Assembly (NCBI GenBank): GCA_035578175.1
Contig: JAQMRL010000014.1
Coordinates: 10,826,274 to 10,890,273 of the forward strand
From: Catonia carolina
Lineage: Eukaryota; Arthropoda; Insecta; Hemiptera; Achilidae
DNA: 64,000 bases
Direction of reading: 5' to 3'
Positions 20,540 to 33,300 of this stretch are shown piece by piece (the first letter of the stretch is position 1; each line of letters begins with the position of its first letter). The notes under the pieces are model-generated. The model ran no database searches. It was given only the letters and a program-made list of their open reading frames with translations, and had not been told where the DNA came from. A program made the position numbers and the translations under genes.

Positions 20540-21320
20540 GATTCGCTCACTCCTAACACAGACAAATCGAGACTCAACTACTGCTTGACAACGATCGAAA
20601 TAGGATTCCCTCCCTTCCCCACTTCTTTCATTCCCGTTCGCACTACGTGCTGGATCGAATACATTGGTACGCACAACACAATGAGCAATTAATATAAATA
20701 TCACTTATACTAGATTCTCGTTATCCATAACATTTTGTACAGATTATGTGACCACCAGCAGAAAGTCTTTAGTGTTTCCATTATTTTTGTTTACTATTAG
20801 GTAGTGTAATCATAATATATATAACACAGCAAGTTCTTAATTTATAATGTTGACTGTAAATCTAAATAATTGATTCGATTTAATTAAATGGAGTAAGCAT
20901 TATTCCTTATTTACTTGAGAGCAGCTAATATAAACTATGCTTTTACTTCAGTTGTACAGTGTTAGCGACCGTGCAATATTGGTTTTGTAGTCAGTGCAGT
21001 TTTATTATGTTTTGGGTTTGATCGGTTGTTCAATATTCAGATAAATTCGTTTCAATTAAACAAATAGTGTAAGGGTATAATTGTGATTTAAACAGGTGCA
21101 GGTTAAATAAGTGCAAATAATATTAAATAATAAAGTAATAAGTAAAGTAAGTATGAATATAAATATTGTTGTAGTAATGAGCTGTACTAGTAGACTGACT
21201 GTCCGAGCTAGTGTTTTTGGGACGGTGCGTAATGCGAGGTGGCGCGAATAAAGTGTGGAAGGGAGGGAATCCAATTTCGAAACTTGTCAGACAGTAGACC
21301 GTAAACAAACCGAAACTTAC
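20540..21320. repeat. Inverted-repeat-bounded element
   Basis: Left end 20570-20625 (CTACTGCTTGACAACGATCG and AGGATTCCCTCCC) is mirrored at 21260-21305 (GGGAGGGAATCCAATTTCGA and CAGACAGTAG). The interior is AT-rich with no coding frame. Superfamily not determined. Confidence 0.5.
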
Positions 21321-21539
21321 ATGTATAGGTGGGCTAATGGAGAGTTCGAGAAAAGACAGAACCGTCTAGTTTCAAAAGCAGATACATCCAAAAGTGTAAA
21401 TTTTTCAGGAGAGCTGAAAAACGTTTCATTAAAAAACACAAAATGATACAACATTGTAACTTACTTCAGGAATAGCATTAGGGTAGAGGATTTTACATAC
21501 TGAATTTTAATTTCCTAAAGACTGTAGTTTAAAATAAAT

Positions 21540-22530
21540 TTCACATAATATATGTGGATGTATCTGGTTTTGAAACCAAATTCGAATCAATCTGGTTTTT
21601 AAACTAAATTTGGATCAATCTGGTTTTGGAATAAATTTAAAAACCAAATTATAAATAAAACCCATGATTATTTTATTTTGTAGTACAAGTAATCACAAAT
21701 TTGTGTTCTTTAGTAATAAAATTACAAAAATTAAGTTAGATAATAAATTTAATAAAAATGTTGAAATTTTTTTGTAAGTACAAATTTCTTAAAAATTAGA
21801 AAAAAATATTATTTTAGCAAAAAAGTGTGATAAAATAAAATTAAAATAAAACAAAAATTATTTATGATAATAAATTGAAATAAATAAGGAAGATAGTATA
21901 TTAGTAAAAAAAGTACGATACAATAAAATTTTATACTAGTAAATTTTGAACTTCCTCTGCTTTTTCACAAGGTTCACATATCGGTGGATCATTTTCTACA
22001 GTTGTTTTTTCCATAGCAACAACTAATTTCTTACAAAATTTTAGACTACTTAAATCTCTCCAAGTTTCCCCGAAATGTTTTGATAGTAATTTTTTTAAAT
22101 CATTAATTTTGTTTTTAGTTACTAACACCTACCCTTTTTCGATCAAACTTGGTTGAGTAACATCTTCAATAACTTTCCCTTATTCGCAAATATTTTTTCA
22201 TTAACAATACATATAGTACTTAACACAACACGATACAATAGAAAAACTTGCACTAAAATACACTTAGCAACATCCTGCCATTATACAACAGAACCTCAAA
22301 TAAATATTCGAGCAATGTCCTGTAAACATATGTTTTTTAAGGATAACACAAGGATGAATGGATGTATCTGGTTTTGCAACAAACCGGCTACTTTGTTCAT
22401 GTTTTTATAAAGGATGTAGATCGTTTTGAAATATATGCTTTTTACAGTGCATATTGAAAGATATAAGCTGTTAGAAAATGCAAAAATATAAAATTTGAAA
22501 TTTTTGGATGTATCTGGTTTTGAAACTAGA
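21540..22530. other. AT-rich region with recurring 20-bp motif and a short - strand frame
   Basis: GGATGTATCTGGTTTTG(A/C)AAC occurs at 21558, 22361 and 22503, with shorter ATCAATCTGGTTTT copies at 21586-21630. Between them, 21931-22128 (-) encodes 65 residues (KINDLKKLLSKHFGETWRDL) ending in a Cys pair, ICEPC. This loosely recalls the C-terminal part of some transposases, but I do not recognise it. Confidence 0.35.
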
Positions 22531-22869
22531 CGATTATAATAATAAAATATAAAATCATTCTGATGGCTTCTGGATAAATCTTAATAACAAATTTTAGTAT
22601 TGAATAGAAGGTGTTACAAAAATTTCAATTATCTAAATCGGTACCCGGCTCTCACAATACCCGTACAACAATAAACCTATACTACCTGTACTATAAAAGA
22701 CCATTATATTACACATAATATTTCTAACTAATTCTCGGGAAACCCTGTTTGTTACTCTTATTATTTACATTCACATTTTTAAACTCTTTGTCATTCTCGA
22801 ACACTCTTTCCTCTTATATATTGTTACAGTATACTTCATTTCTTTTACGTATGCTGTTTTTTTAAAATT

Positions 22870-23015
22870 ATTTAAAATCTTATCAACAGCTCGATCATTA
22901 GCGACTATTATTGGTTATGGTACTGGATTTTAACGTTTTAAAATTTTCAGATCCTAGCCGGGAATCAAACCCGGGACCTTTAGCTTTATAGGCTAGCACG
23001 CTAGTCTCTGTAACG
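22870..23015 (-). repeat. SINE B copy
   Basis: GCTAGCACGCTAGTC and a B-box complement GGGAATCAAACCCGGGACC, followed by GACTATTATTGGTTATGGTA, parallel the SINE at 19088-19262. Confidence 0.7.
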
Positions 23016-23289
23016 TTCACTAAATGATGCAAATGAAATGAATAAACCATTTGTTGTTTTAAGGCGTTTAATTAAATAATAAAAAAATAAATAAATATTA
23101 ATTACAATTTACAAAATATGATAACTCTTAAATTGATTCTAAGGGTTTTAATAAATAATTGTTTATTGCTTGAATTAAATTAAATGGCTATCTATAAATA
23201 AAAAAAAAAAAACAATTGACAATCTACAACAAACAAATGAAAATCAACTTACGTTAATGAAATTCACGTACTGGCTTTTAATTTTTTTT

Positions 23290-23606
23290 GTAATCCCTAA
23301 TTTGTGTACGTTGCAATCTGTTCAATTCAGCAATAAGCAACCCCAGGACCCAATGAGATGAGGATGATGTGTATGACGTGTAAATGAGGTGTAGTCTTGT
23401 ACAGACTCAGGTCGACCATTCCTGAGAGAGTATGGTTAATTGAACCCAACCATCAAAGTACACCGGTGACCACTGTCTAGCATTCAAATCCGTATAAAAG
23501 TAACTACCTTTACTAGGATTTGAACCAGAAACCTTCGTCTCCGAAAATCAGCTGTTAAACAGCTGATTTTGGCAACGACTTTACCTCTAGACCAACCCGG
23601 TGGGTT
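23290..23606 (-). repeat. SINE C, complete
   Basis: Same head (CACCGGGTTGGTCTAGAGGT) and body as 4850-5175. The head contains the palindrome AATCAGCTGTTTAACAGCTGATT at 23546-23568. Confidence 0.82.
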
Positions 23607-23609
23607 AAA

Positions 23610-24540
23610 TTTAATTTAATTGAATTTAATAAATAAATATTTTATTTAAATAATTTAATAAATAAATTTTTCAAGGAAATGAATTTAAAATTATCTCAGT
23701 TGCATTTAAACGAATTTATTAATGATTTACCGGTTCTTCTTGCTTGAATCTGAATATCTTCTGTAGATGGAGGTCGGCGTCTCGAGATTGTCCTTGATTT
23801 GATTTTAAATATGAGTTTATTAAATGATTTCCCGATTCGATTTAGTGATTGACGATAACTTTAAATATTGACGGTCAGAAATATATGTATTATTTATTTT
23901 ATTGGTTGATTATTAATATTTAAATTTTGACATTTGTCAGAGCGTCCGTATACAAAGTTCACCACACCGCTGTCGTCATAACACAGCTCCACGAGCCTTT
24001 GTTTCAATCAACTATATTGATAATAAATTTGATTCACTAAATTTAAAAATGTTCTTAAAATTCGGATCACTATATGAAAAGATGGATTATGTATTTACTT
24101 AATTATTGATGATATTAGTTTGGTATTCAATTTTGATTTCGATTTTTAATTCCTCTTTTAGTAAATATTATTTAGTTGTTCAATAACATAGTATCAACTT
24201 GAAATCTTTTCGTTCACGGGTTAAATACAACGTAATTCAACTGAGATTAACTGAGATATATTAATAAAATGATTAAAAATGTTTATTCTGCCAGTTTCTA
24301 CCATTTACATTGTTAATAGCTCTATTTAAAGGTTTTTACAAACATTAATAGCCAGCATCTACCTAATTCATATTTTTGTGTTAAAAACTAGGTAGTGGTA
24401 CACTTGTTACGATCGTGTCCAGTAAACTAATCTAAAGATTCATATTTTCTCTTTAGAATCTGATGTAGTGGCTAACCTGTTAGTCTGACCGTAGCCAGTA
24501 AATGTTATATAGGTTATGTTGCTACATCTCTACGCCGCGG
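23610..24540. other. Intergenic AT-rich DNA
   Basis: No gene or repeat boundary seen; simple TTTAATTAA-type sequence near 23610-23700. Confidence 0.35.
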
Positions 24541-24570
24541 AGGCGGTTAATAGTGTTTTAATTTTTTAAT

Positions 24571-25430
24571 TTTCCTTGCCTATATGAATATATTTGAAGA
24601 AAAGTACTCGTATTGTTTTCTTGTCGATTTTTCGAAATTGAGTTTTCACTGGAAATACACGTTTTCAGACCCCCTGAACACAAAACACATGTATTTAGCG
24701 GTCGGTCTGTGTGCGTGTGTGTGCGAACAAAATATCCCAAGAACGAAAAATTGTATGAAATTGAAATTTGAAACTTAAGTTAGTTATTACTTCAGAACAC
24801 GATACAAATATTTTCATCAAAATCGGTCAACCGGAAGTAGTACGTTATTCGTGTAATTTTTCACTTTTTTGCGATTTTCTAAAAAAAGAATCCTACGATT
24901 TTTTTAAAAATCACCTCACTTACTACATTTTTTAATTCTACAAGATAGGGTAGGCGCCATATCTGCTGAAATTTCTTGGGGTGGCTGTGCTTTCGTAGGG
25001 ATTTTTTTGAGATTGCGATCTTAATATGCATTTTAAGGCAAATAGTGTTAATAAAAGTTGTAGACAATTTAAAATCTCCAATTTTTATTTAAAACATTTC
25101 TTAGTGGTAATTTGTGATTTACTGTTTTTTTTTCATGAAAATCTGTAAAAAATGGATTTTTTAAGATTTCGGCTTTAGATTTTTTAAGATTTCGGTCATT
25201 TTACAACAAAAGTGTATATAATCAAATTAATAGAAAATTAAAAGTTCTACAACTTTTGTTTAAGCATTTTTTTCTACAGAGCTCAGTTAAGCATGAAAGA
25301 GTGATTTTCCGTATTATTAAGACAGACATATGTTGATTTTCATTTTGTATCATTCACTCATGATTAAAGTAAGGTATGGTTTTTGAGGTTAGTTCTTTTG
25401 TTTATTACTAATGCATTATTACTAAATTTC
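24571..25430 (-). repeat. R1 copy
   Basis: Reverse of 5590-6527: the CCTTGCCTATAT end, ACACGTTTTCAGACCCCCTG, a short GTGTGCGTGTGTGTGC tract, and ATTTTCATCAAAATCGGTCA. Confidence 0.75.
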
Positions 25431-25799
25431 AAAGTTTCAAACATTTAATTTTATTTATTTTTTGTTTATTTTTTAATAGTATACAAGATATTTTTATTTT
25501 CAACTGTATAAAATTAACAACAAGCAAATTTGAAAAAAAGGATACAAATATTGACAAATTTTAAGACATTGAAGTACTTTTAGGACATTGAGGCTCATTG
25601 ACAGTACTCCAACCGTAATTATTAAACAGTAATCATTAACCGTAGTTAGCTCATTATTTTGTTAATTATTTACTTATTTTATTTTGTTTTTCTTTAATTT
25701 TGACGTCTCATGATATCCCTACTTCAGAGTCGTTTCAGTATTCGTACATGGGCAGTTGGTAAATCTGGTGTGTCTAGGTCAACAATGAGCTGTTTTGGA

Positions 25800-26090
25800 T
25801 TATTGCGTAATTTCTTTTTAAATCGTGCGTATGTGCGTAAGAACACATAGTTGTTGTATGAGGCGTTTAAATCTGTGTGTAGTGTATCGTTCGTTACGTA
25901 AAAGGGAGCAATAGTTTTCTGTCGTAACAGTTTGGACTGAAAGCGTTGTATTTTTCAAAACGGTCGACGGTTTGGCACAACTGTAAATTTGGCTGCTATA
26001 CATCCAAACGGGTCTAAGGTAACACTTAGAAAACTAGTAGTTTTAGATGAAGTGGGAGTTTAGAAGATCAAGAAATCAACGAGTTGTTTA
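25800..26090 (-). mobile_element. Jockey LINE fragment
   Basis: The minus strand encodes pieces of the jockey C-terminal region: SSQIYSCAKPSTVLK, then NERYTTHRFK, with frame breaks. A diverged, truncated relic. Confidence 0.6.
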
Positions 26091-26189
26091 CGTCTAGTGT
26101 CCAAAGTTTTTTTGCGTTTCGTTAACATGTTGGTTCCATGTTAGTCAAACTAACATTTAAATTTAAACATATTTGTAAATATATTTTGT

Positions 26190-26340
26190 GTATAGATTGT
26201 GTTTGATTTCTGTACCTACTCTTTAAGAGGAATCGATTGACACTATTTTTTTCAAAATTTTGACTTTGATTTCTTGACTTTTGTTTCGGGACCGTCTAGT
26301 CGAAACTGGAACTTAAAACCCAATCCAGGGCCACTAATTT
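26190..26340 (+). repeat. R4 repeat fragment
   Basis: CTACTCTTTAAGAGGAAT followed by a TTGACTTTTG-TTTCGGGACC stretch matches 34640-34735 and, reversed, 58800-58925. Confidence 0.55.
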
Positions 26341-26496
26341 TTTTATGTCGATTACGAATTCAAAAACCGTTTGTTGTTATCTTTTGTAGTTTCTGACATC
26401 TGGATGTAACGGACGGAGAAAAGAAAATTATAGTTGACAATTTTAAAAATTGCTTCTAATATTAGCCGAATAATTTTTTTGTATTCTTCTTTGCAG

Positions 26497-27353
26497 ATGA
26501 GTGGCAATAAACCTGAATCAAGTGACATAACAAGGAAGGTTAAATCATATTTAAAAATAGTAGGTTTTGACTTAAATGCAAACATAGTTAAATGGAAAAC
26601 TAAGTTAATATTGTTATTATTATCTATATACTTTTTAGCATCGTGTGTCATAAACATGATAATTCGGTGGAATAATTTAATAGATCTATTTTTATCATTA
26701 GAAGACGTTAATATAACAGTTCATACCACAGCAATATTTATGCACGCAATATTTAAACTAAACGATATCAGGAGAACGTTATCGATAATCGATCAGTGTT
26801 ACTATCGATCCATTATTGGAAATAAAAAATCAAACACTCTTGAAAAATATATAAATATATTTTTGCAAGAAGAATACAAAAGAAATAATTTAATATATCA
26901 AAGCGTTTTGTTTCTTACATTAAATACATTAATTGTACCAACGATAGAATCAATCTACAGAATATTAATCAATAGGAAAAATATATTTGACATTAACGTT
27001 GATGATTTATCCCTACCTTTGGAACATTATTTTTTTCTTGGTAAATCTATTCCAATGTATCTTTTAATATATATTTTACAAATAATATATTACCTAATTT
27101 TTTTCCCAGTTATTTACTCTCTATTTACAAATATCCTAGCTTTAAAAAAAGTTACATCTCAAATAATACTGATAAATATAAAATTAAAAGAAATTACTGA
27201 AATGGGATTTAAGAACAACAAGGATAAAATTTCTAAAAAATATGAAAAGATGGAACGTTCATATTTTAAGATGTATTACAATGCTAATTTTGATGATGAA
27301 ATATTTAAAATGGAATTTATAAATTTGATTCGTCATCATCAAGTTATTATGAG
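26497..27353 (+). CDS. OR2 exon 1
   Basis: 285 codons and two bases, starting MSGNKPESSDITRK, TM1-TM4, ending ATGAG before a GTATGA donor. An in-frame upstream extension to 26434 exists but crosses the acceptor-like TTCTTTGCAG and is not conserved in OR1, so the ATG at 26497 is preferred. Confidence 0.92.
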
Positions 27354-30300
27354 GTATGATTTAAGTGTATTATGTGATTCTATAGTATTAAGAAATCTAT
27401 AATGTTCCACCTTAAGTGGTTATTTTGTTACACGTAAATACCGGGTGATTCAAAACTATACGCAATCTCTTGGGATCTCATTTTACAGCTAAAAATAAGA
27501 AAAAAAGTACATATAAACATATGCCTGAAAACGCTTAGTTAGCGAGTTACGGCTAGCGAAAAATTTCACCTAGAACTCTGTACCCTCGGTGAAGTAAGGC
27601 CGTATAAAAATGTTAAAGGTAGTTACAAAGATACAAATACGATAGTTTTTTATGTTTTCTAATCTGAAAAATTGAATAAAATTGATTCCACAGCTATAAA
27701 TGCAATACTTTCAGAGATATCTTACATAACACAACATTACATTGGTGCAAAGAAACGACACATTTTTGTGTTTAACGTAAATTACTTCCATAAATGGTAA
27801 ATAAAGATGTAATTTTTCTTAAATAAATTTGTAGAAAATTTAATTTTGAAAAGATTCATGTGAATTATTTAGGAAAAAAAATTAATAATAGATATTGAAA
27901 TTTCGCTTTATTTAAAATCAAAACAGACGAAAACGCATATTCTTAACTGCATATTAACAAATATAGGTTGGTTAATAAAATTTATGCAGTTAAGAATGTG
28001 CGTTTTATGTGCGTCTGTTTTGATTTTAAATAAAGCGAAATTTTAATATCTATTATTAATTTTTTTCCTGAATAATTCACATGAATCTTTTTAGAATTAA
28101 ATTTACTACAAATTTATTTAAGAAAAAATACATCTTTATTTACTATTTATGGAAGTAATCTTACGTTAAACACAAAAATGTGTTATTTCTTTGCACCAAT
28201 TCTTGTGTTTCATGTAAGATATCTCTGAAAGTATTGCATTTACAGCTCTGGAACCAATTTTTTTCAATTTTTCAGTTTAAAAAACATAAGAAACAATCGT
28301 ATTTGTATCTTTGTAACTACCTTTAACATTTTCATACGACCTTGCTTCACCGAGGGTACAGAGTTCTAGGTGAAATTTTTCGCTAGCCGTAACTCGCTAA
28401 CTAAGCGTTTTCAGGCATATGTTTGTATGAACTTTTTTTGTTATTTTTAGCTATAGAATGAGATCCCAAGAGATTGTCGTATAGTTTGAATCACCCGGTA
28501 TATGTTTTCTAGTCCCTTAACAGAACGTAGTAGTTTATTATTCATGGAATTTTTCATTTTTATGCAGATTTCTTAAAAACGGCTCGTACAATAATTTTTT
28601 TAAAAATAAAAATAGCCTTATTTCTACTAAATATAAATAGTTTCTATGTTCTACTAAATAGGGTAACCCCCATATATGGTAAAATTCTTGTGAGGCTTTG
28701 CTCTCATGGTAAAAAATGTGTTTTTTAAGATTGTGGCTTTAATTTATTAGAAAATATATATTTTAGGGCAAAAGTGTATATAATTAAAGTTGTAGGAAAT
28801 TAAAAACCCCACAATTTTTATTATGAACATTGTTTTCTACAATGCTTAGTTAATCGTCAATTAGTGATTTTCTGTTTTTTTCTCATCAATATCTGTAAAA
28901 ATGGATTCTTTTAGAATTGTGACCTTAGTATGCATTTTAGGGCAAAAGTAAATATAAATGTTATAGAAAATTAAAATATCTACTATAATTATTTCAAGCA
29001 ATTTTTTCTACAGGTTGATTTTCATTTATCGTCATTCACTCATAATTAAAATTAGGTTAGACTATGTTTCATCATTTTACATTATTTACTAATTTTTACT
29101 TTCTCTTGCCTATATGATTATATAGGAAGGATAGGAAGGAAATAAGTTTTCATTTCGATTTTTCGAAATCGAGTTTTCACCGGATGTAGGCTACACGTTT
29201 TCAGACCCCTTGAACAAAAAACATGTTTTTAGCGATTGGTCTGTGTGTGTGTTTATACAAAATATCTCAAGAACGGAACATCGTACAAACTTGAAAGTTA
29301 AGTTACATACTACTAACGGACCCGACACGAACATTTTCATCAAAATCGGTCAACCGGAAGTAGTAGTTTATTCGTGTAATTTTTCACTTTTTGCGATTTT
29401 CTCAAAAACTGATCGTACGATTTGTAGGATCAGTTTATAAGTGTGAAAAATATATTTTTTTAAGATTTCAGCCTTAGTATTTTACGACAAAAGTGTAGGC
29501 CTATATAATAAAATTTCTAGGAAATTAAAAGATCTACAACTTTTATTTAGAGCATTTTTTTGTACAGTGCCTAGTTTAGCGTGAACGAGTGATTTTCCTT
29601 ATTTCTAAGCCAAACTGAGGTCGATTTTCATTTTGCGTCTTTCACTCATGATTAAAATAAGGTTTATATTTTTTGAGGTTGGTTTTTTTTAAATTTCTAA
29701 TGTTTTATTACTAAGGTTAGGTTATATTGGTCTTTATTTGCATTGGCAAGAGAAAGTCGTGTGAGTGTTTCACACCAGATTTCTAAACATAGGTTATGTT
29801 TTCATTACCAACATTTGCCAGAGAAAGACGTGTGAGTGTTTGACACGAGTTTTTTGTGTTTCAGAAATATATTGTCACTGAATGAGAGCATTCGAATTAC
29901 GACAACAATCGTGAATCAGGCTATATGTTTTGCCTTTTGTATTTGTCTTTACAGCCTGACAAAAGTAAGTACGTAAAAATCCGATTAGAAATAATTTTGT
30001 ATAGTCCGTTTTTTGTTAGTTGAGTCCTGCTGTAAACAAACCGCGTATGTGTTAGTCGCTGTAAATACACAACACACAAACACGCGTGGCCTTGGGTAAA
30101 CTCTCTGCAAGCTTTTCTTTTAACAGTGTAGTATTTCTTTTGTAATCAGTTAATAAATAAACTTTAAGCAAATATGAGAAAATCTGAATAATGTCCTTAG
30201 AATTGAAACACAAAACACACTAAGTAGTGTGTTTGAAAAAGACCAAACTGTGAAGAAAAAAAAGTATAATATACGAAATCAAACTTGATGAACCGTGAAT

Positions 30301-33300
30301 CAACATCCCAAAACACAAAGTAATTGAAGTTGGAGATGACAATGACGATGGTAGAGATGAAAACGACGCCGATTATGAGATGCCGATGATTAGGTGTTGA
30401 AGTGGAAAAGTTAAAAAAAATTTAAATGACTAACAAAATCGTAGAGGTAAGTCCTAATCTTACCTACAAATTACCTGGTATAATCGTAGAGGTGAGTATG
30501 GTTTAAAACGTTTAAGTCTGTGAGTACCTTCGCTGTTGTCAAGGAGGTTAATCGCTAATGGATTCTGATGGTCTTCTAGTTTTTGTAAAGTTTTCGCTAT
30601 GTTGTTTAATTTCTTCTTTTATGAAGGGCAGGTTTAGGTCATTGTGTAGTATTTCATTGGTTACGTACCATGGGGCTGAAGTGATCAGTCTCAGGTATTT
30701 TGATTGAAAGCGCTCAGTATTTCTATATTTGATGAACTAGTTGTACCTCATTGCTCTAACCCATACGTCCAAACTGGTTCGAGCATTACTTTGTATACGA
30801 ACACTTTATTTTCAAGGGAGAGTTTAGACCTACTGCCTAAGAGCCAGAACAATTGACGTAACTTCAGCCCAAGTTGCTTTCGTTTCGCCCATATATGACT
30901 TCTCCACGTGAGTCTTCGATCTAGATGTAAACCCAGATATTTAACTGCATCCTTCTATGGGATTACTGTACCGTCCAAGCTGACCACTGGACATGTTGGT
31001 TCTTTAATGTAAACGTTACGTGCATTGACTTATCCTCATTAATCTTTACTCTCCATTTCTTACTCCATTCGTGAATGTTGTCAAGATGGGGTTGTATCTT
31101 CTTCGAGGCACATGTCGGAGAAGCGTCCGCCGCTAAAATCTCTGTGTCATCTGCGAACGTTGCCGTCATTACAGTTTCATGTTCTGGAAGGTCAGTTGTA
31201 TAAAGCGTATATAAGAATATAAGCGTAAACTCTCCCTTGAATGGGCTCAAAATGCTGCCTTGAGGAACGCCGGAATTTATTAAGTAGAAATTGGAAAAGA
31301 CATCATATTTAATTTGGAAGAATCGATTTAAAAGATAGTTTTTAAAAATCAAGAAGTATGGATATTCTAATTTCATTTTAATTTTGTATAACAGACCTAC
31401 ATGCCAAGCTTTGTCAAACGCCTGCTGAATATCCAAGAACACAGCTGAAGTAAACTTCTTCAATTCTAAGCTCTTCTGAATAAGTTTGACTAGTCTGTGG
31501 ACTTTTTCTACAGCCGAGTGTCGTTCACGAAACCCGAATTGATGATCTGGAATCAGTTTATACTCTTCTATAAAAGGTTTTAAACGACTTGACAACATTT
31601 TCTCAAATACTTTAGAGGTAATTGGAAGCAGGCTGTTTGGTCTATAGGAGCTCGGTTGTAAAGGAGCCTTGCCTGGTTTAAGGTTCATAATCACCTGGGC
31701 ATATTTCCATTGAGCAGGAAAGCATCCGATGCGTATAATAGCATTGAAAATCGCTGTAACATCAACGCTTTTTTAGGCAGTTGTTTCAAGATTTTGCCTG
31801 TTATTCAGTCGTATCCTGGTGCTTTCTTCTAGTTAAGATTATTTTTAATAGTCCTCTCAATTTCTGCAGGGCTGAATGGTTTGATGGGTGGAGACATCTG
31901 GAAGGGTGCCTCTAGATATTCCGTAATTTCGTCAGTAAAATTTTGATCATGAATTTCGTTCGGCTTGAAGACTTCCACAAGATGCCTAGCAAATATATCA
32001 GCCTTTTCTGTTGGAGTTCTTGCCCAGTTTCCGTCTTCGGTATTTAGTGGTGGAATTACTTCTTTTGTTGTTTCAAAAGTTTTGTAGGCTTCCAGAGTGA
32101 GTAATCAGATGCACTGGACGGAGAAAGATTAGATAGTCTCTCTTGGAAGGAGGCATTCTTAATTTCGGAAAGCAACTTTTTTAGTCTTCTCGATGCTCTA
32201 TTAAACCGTCTTTTATCGTCTGGATGTTTAGTGTTATGCCAAATGCGTCTCAGTCGACTTCTTTCAGCAATTCTTTCCCAGACATTCTCTGCAAGCTAAC
32301 CGGTGATCTAAAAAAACAACCACTCATTACATTTTGTCAATTTGAGTCAGTGGTATAATGTAATGGGTCTAATAATAAAATTATAATGGTTTTGTCATTT
32401 TTATACACAAATTATTTTCTTTCGCATGACTTTATCAGTTATTTATAGATTGGTGTAATCAAAATAAAATAAATCTTGTAGTATTTGAGTCAGTCACATA
32501 TTGGATAGGTAGTGTGTGATGTCTTCGTGATTTAGGTTGCGATTTGATGTAAAATTTTATTTATTCGCATCAAATTTCGTATATATATCTTAGTTTTTGG
32601 GTGTTAATGCGTGGTTCTGTACGTGATTGCGAGACAACAGATGTACTGACTATGGCGGACGAACCTTCTTCTTCCGGAAGTAATATTAAACATAAAAATC
32701 GGAAACCTTTACGAAGCGGAGAAAAGACAATTCCAATTACTATTTTCAATAAGTGTGCTAACAAATACCCTAACATATAAATTAAAGCGATAGAATCACT
32801 TACTTCTGAATTTACCGGTGTATCTTGGTTCAAGTGTTCACAGAGTACGAAAAGAATTTAAACAGAGTGATGTTTAACAAACCTCAGTTAAAAAAAGAAA
32901 ACATAAAACGCTGGCTTTAGACAAATTTGATTATATCAACAAAACTGTTTTAAGACTTATTATTCATCAATTTTTCTTTAGAAAAACTACTTAAAATAAC
33001 ATTTTGTCGGTTGTCACTAATGGTCCTAATTTACCCAACATTAGTTGGTCCACTCTTCATAAACTAATTTTATCTATGGGGTTTAAATTCAATAGCAGGT
33101 TCAATAGTTTATAGTGTAAAAGTATGCAACAACATAAAGGTTCGAGCGGGCGTAGTGTAAGCAGAATTTTTTGAACACTCTGTTCTTTTGTTCCACTCGC
33201 CCGGTGGCTTGTTTACGCTAGGACTCAACAAAGAAAAAACGAAAAACATTTTTCAGTTAAATTGAAAATTGATAAACCTTGACAAAATTTATGTGTTTGA

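Larger units (their letters stand above)
30003..33254 (+). mobile_element. Chimeric DNA transposon remnant with a jockey LINE inside
   Basis: GTCCGTTTTTTGTTAGTTGA with GTCCTGCTGTAAACAAAC at the left is mirrored by 33200-33245 (CTTGTTTACGCTAGGACTCA and CAAAGAAAAAACG): inverted repeats of about 40 bp. Between them lie a DDE-transposase-like relic (32620-33130) and a jockey LINE (30470-32325). The aligned OR1 intron at 12275 continues from TTTTGTA straight into GTTAAATTT, as an empty site would. Exact ends and target duplication are not clear. Confidence 0.65.

Noticed and set aside
26434..26496. Longer OR2 start at 26434
   Set aside because: The extension crosses an acceptor-like TTCTTTGCAG and is not conserved in OR1; the common ATG is preferred.
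32570..32833. Minus-strand frame of 87 residues as a membrane protein
   Set aside because: The opposite strand carries a transposase-like relic in the same place, so this is probably a shadow.
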